From: Purpureocillium takamizusanense
Lineage: Eukaryota > Ascomycota > Sordariomycetes > Hypocreales > Ophiocordycipitaceae
NCBI RefSeq assembly: GCF_022605165.1
Contig: NC_063071.1
Location: 2,480,001-2,544,000 of the forward strand
Reading direction: 5' to 3'
DNA: 64,000 nucleotides
The position numbers were made by a program, and so were the translations under genes. Positions 22,517-33,736 of the stretch are shown here, piece after piece. Position 1 is the stretch's first letter. Every line of letters starts with the position of its first letter. The notes under the pieces were generated by a model. That model saw only the letters and a list, made by a program, of their open reading frames with translations. It ran no database searches and was not told where the DNA came from.

Positions 22517-24878
22517 ATGACGCCTCCAATGGCGTCGCGCAAGCGTAAAGGCTCCGACGCTGCGACTGTCTCCTCCCAGCTCGGCGAGGATGGCTTTGAC
22601 GGGGATCTTCTCGATGATATCTTATCACAGAGTGAGGATGATGCCTTCGAGGGCGTTTCCGAGGCTGAAGATGTCGCATCTTCTGCGTCAGAAGATGATG
22701 AGAACGGCGGCGTATTCAGCGACGACGAGGATGAAGAAAATAGCAGCGTCAACGAGGAGGCGTCAAGCGGCGAGGACAATGACGCTGGACCAACAAAAGC
22801 TAACAATCCTAATTATCGCATCGCGACCGACGCCAATGGCGGTGAGCGCTACGAGTACGCCGAGATTGATCCCGTCTACGACAGCGACGACAGCGATGCT
22901 AAAGAGCCCGCAAACACGATTGGTAATATTCCTCTTTCCTTTTACGACTCTTATCCGCACATCGGCTACGACATCAACGGCAAGAAGATCATGCGCCCGG
23001 CCACCGGAGAGGCTCTCGACGCTCTCCTGGACAGCATCGAGTTGCCCAAGGGCTGGACAGGTCTTACCGATCCACAGACGGGCAAGCCACTCAATCTCAC
23101 ACAGGACGAACTTGAGCTGCTACGACGCCTTCAGATGGGAGAGGTTCCTGAAGATGGATACGACCCGTACCCAGTATGTTATGTCCTAAACCGCCTTTCC
23201 GGTTCTTTCAGGCCCCAATAGCATCTCTAGGCAACTGACCCCATACGATCAGGATCTGGTTCCGTACTTTACGAGTATCGAAGAGAAGATGCCGCTCAGC
23301 GCCGCTCCCGAGCCAAAACGTCGTTTTGTCCCATCCAAGCATGAAGCCAAGCGCGTAGCCCAACTCGTGCGAGCCATACGCGAAGGTCGGATCCTGCCGT
23401 ACAAGCCGCCCGAAGAAGCCGCGAAGGAGAAAGAGACCGAGGAGGAAACATATTATGACATATGGGCCAACGAGGAACCCCAAGATCCTCATGTCATGAA
23501 CATCCCAGCGCCAAAGCTGGCGCCTCCCGGATATGACCTCAGCTACAACCCCCCGGCGGAATACCTGCCGACGAATGAGGAGCGGCGGGTGTGGGAGACC
23601 GCCGACCCTGAAGACCGCGAGAAAGAATACCTTGCGAACAAATATGACTCGTTGCGTAAGGTTCCTGGCTATGGCTCGTTCGTCAAAGAGCGATTCGAGC
23701 GATGCCTGGACCTTTACCTCGCTCCACGCATCCGGAAGAACCGACTCAACATTGACCCCAGTTCCTTGCTTCCCAAGCTTCCTCGACCAGAGGACTTGAA
23801 GCCGTTCCCAACTGTCTGCCAAACCATATACAGGGGCCATGAGGGCCGCGTGCGTTCGGCTGCATTTAGCCCTGATGGTGAATGGGTTGCCTCAGGCGGT
23901 GACGATGGCACCGTTCGGGTCTGGACGCTCAATGGCCATCAAGATTGGACCGTGAAGCTCCCATCTGAGGAACCTGTGGATGTAGTGAGGTGGCGACCGG
24001 GCAGGGAGTCCTTCATTCTCGCTGCTGCGGCCGGTGAAGACATCTATCTCATGGTTCCGCCTCTATGCAGCGACGCTGTCGACAAGTCGAGCCGCGATGT
24101 GCTGGATGCTGGCTTTGGTTATGCCGCCAATGGCGGTACTAATCTGGCCACCAACGGGAACAAGGAGCCCACGGCTCGGTGGTCAAGACCTGGGTCTAAG
24201 CTAGAGGAGGCTGGTGTTCTCCTGAAGATAACCGTTAGGGCGGCGATCAAGACTCTCAACTGGCACAGGCGCGGCGACTTCCTCTGCTCGGTCTCCCCCA
24301 CAGGGCAGCGAAGCTCCGTTGCAATTCACACCATATCAAAACACCTCAGCCAGATCCCCTTCCGCCGCCTACCGGGCCTAGCTCAGACGGCTCAGTTTCA
24401 CCCGTCTCGGCCGCTCTTCTTCGTCGCCACCCAGCGCATGATTCGCTGCTACGACTTGCAAAGGCAGGAGCTTGTCAAAGTGATCCAGCCTGGCGCGCGC
24501 TGGATTTCGTCGTTCGATGTCCATTCCGGCGGGGACAATCTCATCGTTGGGTCCTACGACCGTCGGCTTTTGTGGCACGACCTGGACCTATCTAGTCGGC
24601 CGTACAAGACGATGAGGTTCCACGGGCAAGCCATTCGCTCGGTCAAGTACCACCGGGCGTTGCCGTTATTCGCTGATGCAAGCGACGACGGAACTTTGCA
24701 GGTATTCCACGGCAAGGTCGTGAGCGACTTAATGGAAAGTGCCACTATCGTCCCTGTCAAGATGCTTCGGGGACACACCGTTGTCAACAAGCTGGGAGTG
24801 CTCGATGTAGACTGGCACCCCAAGCATCCCTGGTGCCTGAGCGCTGGAGCCGATGGTACATGCAGACTATGGACATGA
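22517..24878 (+). CDS. ERB1: Ribosome biogenesis protein ERB1 (BOP1 homologue)
   Basis: Two exons, 22,517-23,173 and 23,253-24,878, give 760 residues. The intron is 79 nt with a GTATGT donor and a CTGAC branch site, phase 0. Erb1/Bop1 is the scaffold of the PeBoW (Nop7-Erb1-Ytm1) complex, needed for 27S pre-rRNA processing and 60S assembly in the nucleolus. The first about 110 residues are very acidic (runs of Asp/Glu/Ser), then comes the BOP1 N-terminal domain (about 130-400), then WD repeats from about residue 410 ([15 protein letters not shown] repeat) to the end, closing with the family-typical ADGTCRLWT. Length is as expected. The second ATG at 22,529 (CCAATGGCG) has the better context and may be used instead, removing four residues. 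It converges on the DIM-5 gene with 203 bp between stops. Confidence 0.95.
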
Positions 24879-25081
24879 AGAACGGGCATGGGGCCGAGGC
24901 GGTCATGCCGATGCCGGCACTGTAGATGCCAGCGGGGGCGTGGTAGATCATGTAACATGGGAGAAATTATGAGAGCCGCCCCGGCCGCTATACTTGGCAG
25001 CGTGATGTGTGCAATCTGGCGGCAGTCTTTCCCAGCCCTGCTGGCACAATTGTGGCCTTTAAACAGCTGGGTCGCCGCCCT

Positions 25082-26273
25082 TCACCACAGATAGCCCCTA
25101 CATTTGGAGCTCCCGCACAGGCATGGCGTCATCCCGTCTTGTTCGTCGTCAGGATCCTGGGACACTCCATCGACGTAGTCAAAAGTCAGCTCTTCGCCCC
25201 GCTGAATATCCCGAATGGCAAAGAGCGCTAGGTCATGCAAGTGCTTGTCGGCATGGTCGCCGACACGGGCGAAGATTCGCAGATTGGGGTCACATGAATG
25301 GTTGATGAAGCGTGTCGGGCCTGACATGAATTCGCCATCCACTTCCAAAGGCGGCCCTCGAAGGCGCGGATCGAGCGAGCCCGGGTGAGTAAACTTATCG
25401 AGCGCAAACAGGTACACGTCCTTGCGCTGAGACACGGCGGCAGCGTCACGCCGGCGGTCAGCCTCGGCGGACGTGATGATCTCGCCGACGTATCGGTCCA
25501 CAAACTGTCCCTTCTTAAGGGCTTCCTGGGACCGGACACCTACAACCCGGCGCCGTGTCAGACTCAAGGGGACGTTTCGAGGCTGCACTGCTCCGCTGTC
25601 TTATTACATACCCCATCCACGGTCGGTGGTCCGGAAGATCTGCAACGGGACAGCTCGGCCACGTTCGACTACCCGGTTGGGGCAGTCGGTCGTACAAGAG
25701 CAGCCTTGGTGGCACTCGTAGAGCGGGACCTTGGAGTTGTGAAGTCTCGACCTGAGAAGGCCAGCCTTGGCGCCATGCATGTGGTAGGCGTACGTTTTCC
25801 TCCTCGGGGCATCGACAGCATCCTCGTCATGATCGCTGCCGTCGTCGCTATCGTTCTCCTCGTCGAGCTCAGCAAGGCACTGGCAGCCTGCGAACTGGCA
25901 ACTGGTCGAGTCAAGGCAATCGCAGCCGCTGCGAAAGCTCACATCAGCTGGCCTGACGCCGTCGCCAAGGACGTTGCTGTTGATGAAGCGAAAGCCCCGT
26001 GGGAGGGCCTGGTCGTCCACTTCGTTCACAATGGTGACGGGAGCATTGCCATCTGTCGGGAAGTGTCGCAGCTGGCACCAGTGACAGTCGTCGCGCTCGT
26101 GGGCGTATTGCTAGAGGGCACGGGGTTATCGACAGTGGGCCAGTCACCATGGGCTACATTTCAGGGCCCGCGATAGCTGCGAGAGCCAGCCCCATGGAGG
26201 AGGAGAGGGATGAGAGGCATGCACTCACCTCTTTGCCGTGGCGAAAAAAGTGTCTACTGGTCACCTCCTCCAT
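25082..26273 (-). CDS. dim-5: Histone H3 lysine 9 methyltransferase, DIM-5/Clr4 type
   Basis: Three exons: 26,273-26,229, 26,110-25,612 and 25,539-25,082; introns of 118 and 72 nt; 333 residues. Exon 1 codes only 15 residues. The enzyme trimethylates H3K9, the mark that seeds heterochromatin and, in Neurospora, DNA methylation of RIP-mutated repeats. Visible parts are the Cys-rich pre-SET zinc cluster (about 60-160, C-x-C and C-x-C-x-x-x-C groups), the SET domain with G-W-G-V (about 180), N-H-S-C-D-P-N (261-267) and G-E-E-L-T-F-D-Y (296-303), and post-SET Cys at 321, 323 and 328 in CLCGSSKCRGYLW at the very end. Like Neurospora DIM-5 it has no chromodomain, and its length is close to that protein. 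All catalytic elements are intact. Confidence 0.93.
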
Positions 26274-26820
26274 GGTGATATCTTAATGGAGCAGTGCCGC
26301 GCAGAGGCCTCTTGAATGTGCAGGACAAGTCATGTGCGTTTAGATGTGATTGACACCGACGGAGTGAGTGAAGAAGGGACGGGAGTCGTGGCGGTTGAGA
26401 AACGCACTGACAGGACGGAGCAGCGCAGCTCGGTTGCCCGCTGTTGTGGGCCGCGTTCGACAACCTTTACAACCTACCTACAGATTGCGCGGCGCCAAAC
26501 CACCTGCCCGTGTCACATTCTGGTCTCATTGGGGCATGCTCGCCATTCATCAAGGACCTGTTTCTCATTCATACTTTTTTTTTTCCCATTTGAAACACGG
26601 GAACTTGGTGACATTTTCGGATCCAAGTTTCGGTCAACAAAGTCCCTCTATCCTCGGATGACACGCATCTCACGCCAGCATCGCAAGTGAAGCAACGCAC
26701 ACCATGGTAGAAAAAGTCCTAGAGGATACGACCCTTTTCACTCGTCCGAAGGCTCTGTAATCTCGAGAGCACGTGCTCGCGAACATCGCCTCCCAAACAA
26801 GCTTGATTCCCCCCTGCTCT
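26274..26820. other. Intergenic region, DIM-5 promoter side
   Basis: 547 bp between the DIM-5 start and the stop of the next minus-strand gene. It contains a T-rich tract at about 26,573-26,585. No frame looks coding. Confidence 0.6.
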
Positions 26821-28629
26821 TCACAGCTCCTCTCTAGCCTCCTTGGCCCTGGCCTTGGCCGCAGCCTCGGCCTCGGCAGCCTTTTTCTGGGCAGCTTGGC
26901 TGCCTAGATTCAGCTGATGAGAGATCCAGTTCCAGCCCTCTCTCGCCGTCTCTTCAATCTTAGCAAAAATAGTACCGCCAGGGGACGATGTCCCGTGCTT
27001 GAAGTACGTCGATTGCCTACGTGCCAGGGCCTTGAGCTCGTCTATCTTGGACCCCTGTGGTACGGGCACACCGTAGCTGTCGAGGTACGCCTTGAGATCC
27101 GAGTGCGACCACGAGTCAAAAGCGTCGCCTTTGGCGGCGGCAGTAGCTGACGAGAGATAGCTGGTCGCCGAGGCGTACGTCGCACCGCCGGCAGTAGATG
27201 CCGACGAGTAGGCTGACTGAGCGGCCTTGACAAGCTCGTCGCGGGACGCATCCTTCTTCCTCGCAGCAGCCTTGGCCGCCTTGTCGCCATGCTTGGACAG
27301 ATACTCCTGGAGATTTTTGCGGGAAAAGTCATCAAAGGTCCAAGCCGTCCAGCCTGACGACGCCTTGTGAGAGTGCTTTCGCACGAGTGCACGGAGCTCG
27401 TCCGTGTTCGACCGTTGTGGCACGGGGATGCCTCGGGCATCCAGGTATGCCTTGAGTCTGCTCTCCGACCAGAGGCCAATAGCCTGGTTGAAGGCATCCT
27501 GTGCCGCCAGCGAGGCGCTATCAGTGGCCTTGGCGTATTCGTTGCGCGCGTTGGACGTGGCGGCACCAAAGGCCGACTTGGCACTGGCGTTGATGGTGTC
27601 TCCGAGGAACTCGGCACGGTGCTTGCGGAGAAGGGCGCGGAGCTCATTGATCCGGGTGCCTTGGGGAACCGGAATGCCGTTCTTGTCGGCAAATTCTTTG
27701 AGCTGAGACTCGCTCCAAGCATCAATGATCATGTCGGTAAGCGTAGCATATGCGGCTTGGGCGCTGGCGGTGGCGCTAGCAGCCTGTCTCTGGGCGTTCA
27801 GATACGCCAGCCTAGAGTTACGGCGGACCGAAGCAATGAGCTTGTCGCGAGTCGATGGCTGGGGGGCTGGGAATCCATGCGTGTCCAACCAAGACTTGAG
27901 GTCAGATTCGGACCAGGTGGCGTAGAGCCAATTGCCAGGATAGGAGGCAGTTTCGCCAGCCTTCTTCGCCGCCGTCTCGTAGGCCGACCGAGCCTTCTGG
28001 AGGACGGTGTCACGGTGTCGCGGCTGAGGGACTGCTCACGATGCCCAGTGGTCTTGATTAGCGGCAAACGCGGAGCCGATCGCTACAGCGTGAACAAGGC
28101 CACTTACCCGGAATGCCATGCTTGTCGCAAAACGACTTGAGCTGGCTCTCGGTCCACGTGTCGAGGATCCAGTCCTTGACATTGGCCCAGCCATTCTGAG
28201 TGGCATCCTCGGTCTCGTACCAGTTCGCCTTGACCTGAGAGATGAGGCTGTCCTTTGCGTCGTCGGCGTCGGATTTTGCATCCTTGCCCCGAGCCTTGAG
28301 GTAGGAGCTGAGCTGGGCAGTGTCCCATTTGCTGTACGGCTCAATGATGAGATCGTTCCAGTTCTTCTCGACAAGCGACTCCAGGTCCTTGCGGTCAGCT
28401 GGTGTCGGGTAGGGAACGTCATGGTCGGACAGCCAGCGCTCAAGTTCCGTCTCATGCCACTTGTTGTAGACTGCGCGACGCGGTCAGTTACTACTTTGGA
28501 AACAGAAAAAAGATTTGTTCAGAAGACGAAGGGAGCCCACGAACCAGCCTTGGATCCCGGGAACCAGCTGCTGGCGACGACACCAGAGGCAGCTAGGCCT
28601 GCCGTCAAGATGGAGGCGAGGCACCGCAT
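26821..28629 (-). CDS. Ish1/Msc1-repeat stress-response envelope protein
   Basis: Three exons: 28,629-28,545, 28,470-28,108 and 28,031-26,821; introns of 74 and 76 nt; 552 residues. Homologues are Schizosaccharomyces Ish1 and yeast Msc1, stress-induced proteins of the nuclear envelope/ER. A hydrophobic signal peptide occupies residues 1-20. Then come about eight Ish1 repeats of the form W-S-E-S-x-L-K-x-(Y/F)-L-D-x-x-G-(I/V)-P-V-P-Q, SAP/LEM-like helical modules. An Ala/Lys/Glu-rich tail is probably coiled coil. The donor of intron 1 is GTTCGT, less common, but the V-Y-N-K-W frame across it fits the repeat pattern. Its 5' side faces the second Harbinger element, whose end lies about 900 bp upstream. 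Confidence 0.88.
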
Positions 28630-29527
28630 GGTGATGGTGAACCGTCGGTCAAAGGCAGATTTGTTGGACGTTTTGCAAAGGGGAGTCGCTGGAGAACTAT
28701 TGACAGTTGGCGGGAGGGTTTGGTTGCAACGGGCGAAAGCAGAGTCGGTAGAGGAAAACGGAGCGAGAAAGCAAAGGGGTGTTTAGAGTGTCGCAGCGGA
28801 GGGAGAAGCGTGACGGGCGATGACGACGATGTAGACGCCTCGAGTCCTACTTTACCCATGACATGGCCGTGTTGGTGCAAGTGCAGGTACCTGACGGGTT
28901 GCCCGCCCTGCTGCTTCAATGCACCCCGGGTGCTCTGCCATCCAGCATTTCCTAGCTCGGCGGTGGGCTCGAATGTGTGAGGCAGCTCCAGACCGGTACC
29001 TGTACTTGCCGTAGACTGCGCAGGTCCATGTCGTCACCGGAGCGTGGCCGTGGCTGGAATGTGCCGCCTGGTGACAACCCAACCTCGTCACTGCCATCGA
29101 TCCCGTCCCCGCATCTCGATCCATCCGGCCACCTACGCACGCAATTCCCGAGTTGGCGTGCGCTAAAAGACCCCAAAAAAAATCCTAACTTTACCTGCTT
29201 GGCCGTAAAGGCAGGGAAGCGGCGCAGAGACTGTGCTAAGGTCTCGGACTCGGAGCAAGCAGCTCGTCTCTCCCCAAGCTTGTCAAGGTCGCGACCGAGA
29301 CTGCGTTTGTTTTTATTTTGGGTGTCATTTTTGCCATTTTTTTTCTTTCTTTCTTCGTTTTTGCTCCTTGGAAACTGGACGAGAGCTGCCGACGTCGTAG
29401 AGGAGAGCTTTTCCAGAAGCCGCGCTCTTGCCGTCTTCATTCCAGACCCAGAGCTCCAAGCTGCCGCCACAATGACGTAGTGTGATGAGCCTGATTTGAG
29501 CCAAACCACCTGAGCTGCAGCTGGTCC
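28630..29527. other. Upstream region of the Ish1/Msc1-type gene
   Basis: GC-rich near the gene; a long T/C-rich tract at about 29,308-29,360 is typical of fungal promoters. Two overlapping frames on opposite strands (28,952-29,509 and 28,977-29,480) are mutual shadows without family resemblance. The region ends at the TTA target site of transposon B (29,528-29,530). Confidence 0.6.
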
Positions 29528-30359
29528 TTATGCCCTGCTCGGCACGCCGCGGTTATAATAACCGCGCCCCGGTTGAGGGAAATTTTAGACGCAGATAAAA
29601 TGAAAAATCGCCCTTATCCTCTTTTGGCCACCCAAAATTGCCCTGTTGAGCAGAATCGACCAGGGTCATGATTTATGCAAGCGTCTTAATGTACCCTTTG
29701 CCGCTTTACCTATTTTATCGTAATGTCTTAGCAACTATACCTAAAAAAGATACTTTTATAGATCGCGGTTATTATAACCGGGCATTTCTTATAACCGCGC
29801 CGCGGCGCGGTTTTAAAAAATGGCTTTCTTAACTGCGCCCCGGTTAGAGACGCGATATATCGAGGTCTCGAGCGCGTTTAGTATATTTTATATATATATT
29901 CGAGGGCATAAGAGGGTATTATAAGATAAAGGCCGTCTTTAAGACTAATTAAATATAGGGCTTTCGTTTTTAATACGGTAGAGCGGTAGAATCTATCGTT
30001 TTTAACGCAGTAAAGCGGTAAAATCTATTATTAGCTATAAAATTAGCTATAACGAGGGGGGTCGGCGTCGTTATAATATCTCTATAATAGTAACGTTATT
30101 AATAATATTATAGGCTTACTTTCCTAATAGCTCTTTTAGCCTTATTTATTAGCGTTATAGCTCTATTAACTATCGTTAATATAAAGCCTTTATTAAGCGA
30201 GGATCGTTAGGTCCTTAACGCTAGCGGCCCGGCTATAGCTTAAGAGTATATTAATACCTTTATTAACGGTCTAGAGGACTAGTTTTTCGAGCTCTTTCGT
30301 ATATATCTAGATACCTTCTAAAAGCTCTATTAATAGCTATAATAAAATACTAAGCTTAA

Positions 30360-31400
30360 AGGCTTACGATATTAGACATTAAATATAAAGGTCTTAATCT
30401 TTCTATTCGTTTATATATAAGGCAAGACGTAAAGGGTTATAGCTAAGTTCTTTAGTATCGCTAAAAGTACTATATCGACTATTTTCTATATTATACTTAA
30501 AGCGATAAGGGTATTATATATAAGGTTCGTAAAGCTATCGCTAGATAGCTTTATATCTCTTAAGATCGCGAGGAACTTAAAGCATTACGCTTTTATTAAT
30601 TATATTAGGGCTATTAATAGCACCCTAATAGCGGTATATATTAAAAGGTAGTATTAACGCCGGTTTTATAATCGAAAAGGCAACTTTACTTAAAATATAT
30701 TAATAGCTATTTTACTTAACGGAACTTTTACGTATATATTAGCTAGCGTCGAGGGAAGTATAAATAATATATTTCTTTATAGTCTCGCAATAAGTATAAG
30801 CTTTAAAGTACCTTAAAGTCGTTATTATCTTAGCGACTCTAGCTTTATAAACTAAAGGGCTATTATTATACCGTTAGTTAGAATTCGTTATTATCTCGAT
30901 AATTAAGATCGTTAAAGCAGTAATAAACCTTAAGATAGCCGAGAGCTCTTTAATCTTTATTATACCTCTATTTAGGTTATTATCGAGTAGGCATTCGGTT
31001 AATTAAAGTATAAGTAGAAGATTATTAAGAAGAACCTATCTAAATACCGCTTTTAAGATTAAATATATATCATATATATTATTATAGGGCTCTCGAACTT
31101 TATTTAGGTCGATAGAGATAAAGATACTTTATTTAAGGGGCGGTTTAAATAACGATTTATAATAGTTATAAAAAGAGGCTATTAACTAGCTAAATAGTAA
31201 GATTATATTAAAGCTACGCGATATAATAGTAAAGGAGATATAGGCTATAAGGCAAAGATATTTCGATAGCTTAAGTAACGATAAATAAAGGTATATATAG
31301 TAATAGTTATTATAATATAGGAGGAAGAAAATAAGGTATAGTAAAGGTATTAAAGGCGGCATTATAACAATAGTTAAAAAACGGGTATTATAATAGGTAG
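30360..31400 (+). pseudogene. Harbinger (DDE_Tnp_4-like) transposase relic
   Basis: With stops ignored, + reads the transposase core. At about 30,606 the G-A-I-D-G-T block appears as G-A-I-N-S-T, the catalytic Asp and next Gly having become Asn and Ser by G-to-A changes. Then follow a Y-N-R-K-G-N-F-T block (about 30,670) and the F-T-Y-V-L-A-S-x-E-G-S block (about 30,730-30,770), both conserved in HARBI1/PIF transposases. The outer limits are approximate. Confidence 0.7.
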
Positions 31401-31749
31401 CTACCGGCTAGGTAGCTACGTTTAATTTATACCTCCTATAGTAGCTTTATTACGGTCTTCGCCCTTACTTCCTTTAACGCTTATATCCGGCCTTAGCTAT
31501 CGATTTAATAGCTTTTTCTTTATTATAAGGTTATCTCTATTACTATTCTATATTATAGTATAAAACGGCTTCGTAATAACCTCGCTAAAGGTAAGATACC
31601 ACTCGAGAGAGACCTTAGGTATTACCTAATAGTCTCGTAATATAGCCTTAACGTTATTAACGCCTAGCTTGCGGTTAAGCGCTAAAGCTATAAATAAGGC
31701 AGCTATATAAATCGACGTAATAAATAAGTCTATCAAGCTCGTAATGCCC

Positions 31750-32781
31750 TCTAATAAGTCTAAGTTAATAGCTAACTTCTTTACCCGACGATAGGCTTAG
31801 ATTACCTTTACCTTCTATTTTAACCTCTCGAACCTCGATACCTCCGACTATAATATATCCGTTCGAATTAATACCGCTAGCGTTATTAATAATAACGGCT
31901 AAGTTAAGGTATTAAAAGATATCTACCTCGCCGGTCTACTTAAGGTATTATTATCGCCTTTATTATTAGCGAAAGGATCGTTATTATTACCGTTACTTTC
32001 TAAGTTAACTCTCTTAATACCCTTAATATCGCTAGCTTTAATAATATAATTACTAAATAGCATATTCCTTAAAAATACTATATTATATAGACTAGCTTAA
32101 GGTAACCTAAGGGTTCGAAGCTAAAGCTATTATAGATATTTATTAATATATATTATTTATTATATATTTATTACTATAATAAGACTAATATCCTCGTTAT
32201 AGCTTAAGCTAGTACTATAATAATCCCTTATCTATAGGAAGTAATAGTATTTCTTCTTAAGGTTACGATAATAGTTAAGTAGCTAGTCTTTAGTCTAGTT
32301 AAGAGATAGAAATAGAAAGCGGGCTTTTAAATAAGGTATAATCGCTAATATTACGATCTTTAACTAGGCATTCTTATCTAAGTCAAGACGACCCTTATTA
32401 TAGGCTTCCTATAGGTACTTAAGGAATAAGATCGTTATCTCTAGCTTCTATAAATACTATAGCGGCTTTACTAGCGCCTTAGCTATAGTCTTCTTTATCT
32501 TTAGCTTCGTTATATTACTCGACGTAATTAGCTACGAAATTACCTAGGACTCTATCTCTTCTATCGACTCAGTAAGGGTAGTAATCTTTTCGTCGGCGGT
32601 AGGGGTAATAGTCTTTTCGTCGGCAGTAAGGGTAATAGTCTCTTCGTCGGCGGTAATAGTAGTAGTCTCTTCGTTAGCATCGCCCCTTACGATAATTAAA
32701 GCGCTATTTATAGGCTATTAACCGTCTTCTATATCGATATAACGAATAGTAGTCTACCGGTTCCTACGGCGCGGAGGCATC
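31750..32781 (-). pseudogene. Myb/SANT-like accessory protein relic of element B
   Basis: Begins with ATG at 32,781 (M-P-P-R-R-R). A short Thr/Glu-rich repeat segment (32,590-32,680) follows, then a Trp/Leu-patterned domain with the layout of Myb/SANT-like DNA-binding domains: a L-x-x-L-x-x-A-x-x-K-G-R-L-D-L-D segment, then Y-x-x-L-K-K-K-Y. Such a second protein is required with the transposase for mobility in this superfamily. Stops from Gln and Trp codons interrupt it. The 3' limit is approximate. Confidence 0.6.
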
Positions 32782-33062
32782 TCTAACGGTTATAAAAGTA
32801 CTATATTATAAAAGTACTATATTTAAGGGCATATTAAAGGCATTACGGACTAGCTATACGAAAAAGACCCCTATAGACTACGGTAGAATCTAATTGCTGA
32901 CCCGATTAGGCAGGCGGCGAAGCTTATATACATAACTTGCTGACAGGGGTTAAAACGGGTCAAAAGGGGTACTTTGACCCCCCTGCTGCAGTTATGCCCT
33001 CTTAAAAAGTCACTTTTCAAAAAGCCCGGTTATCGTAACCGCGCGTGCCGAGCAGGGCCTTA

Positions 33063-33736
33063 GGTGGGAACTGCCACGAACACTGACTTTCACCCTGTCA
33101 GCGCTGTTAGGTAAGGCACGAGGATACGTAGGTACCTCGCACGGCGCACGGCACCCGACGCCTCGGGCTTCGCTTCCACGGGGCGGGCCAGTACCTAGGT
33201 AGGTAAGGTAGGGGGTAACTACCAGGTACCCCCTGCCAGGACGCGAGTTCGGGAGCAAAACCTCCGGCGGCTAGTACCTTCCAACTAATCTAGCCCCCCG
33301 GATCGAAAGCCATGAACAGGCAACACACGACAGCCGCGTTCGGGGTACCCCATTCCCATGGTCTCTAACTTGGTTGCATAGGTAAGGTAGGTAGCCAGCG
33401 TCCCGCCAACGCAACACGTGTGACGTCGAAGCTGTTAGATAGGTAGTCGGCCGCGGCGTGGCGGCACGGCGCGCAACACGAACATGCATATGGCCCCGAG
33501 CAACGCCTCGGAAGCAACCAAGTGGGCAGTCCGCGCCAGGAACCCGGTCGCCTATTATTGTTACAAAGTCTACTCTTCGTGCGTCTATGGACCAACTGCT
33601 ACGTAGCAGCCAGGCTCGTCTGCGGGCGCGGCATCCGCCCAAACTCCACATGTCTGCCCACGTCTTGCCGTTGCCGCCACGCGCAACAACCGCCCACGCC
33701 TTTGCTCCTGGGAGCCCGCCTGAACATGACGGTGCA
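33063..33736. other. Intergenic region between transposon B and RPT5
   Basis: GC-rich, no gene. It carries a cluster of TACCTA/TAGGTA-type motifs at about 33,105-33,230. The long minus-strand open reading continuing from RPT5 through here is intron and 3' read-through, not protein. Confidence 0.65.

Larger units (their letters stand above)
29531..33059 (+). mobile_element. PIF/Harbinger-type DNA transposon B, complete but RIP-inactivated
   Basis: 3,529 bp flanked by TTA duplications (29,528-29,530 and 33,060-33,062), the hallmark target of PIF/Harbinger. The ends are inverted: left TGCCCTGCTCGGCACGC, right complement GGCCCTGCTCGGCACGC, with a GCGGTTAT.ATAACCG module just inside both. The left end resembles the GGCC(C/T)TGTTTGG-type termini of the superfamily. 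As usual for PIF/Harbinger it has two frames: a DDE transposase on + and a Myb/SANT-like DNA-binding protein on -. GC falls sharply inside the element and stops fill every frame, while the outer about 250 bp at each end stay GC-richer. It is homologous to element A. Confidence 0.88.

Noticed and set aside
28952..29509. 185-codon minus-strand frame with an opposite 167-codon frame
   Set aside because: The two frames are shadows of each other over promoter-like sequence with a long T/C tract; no family resemblance.
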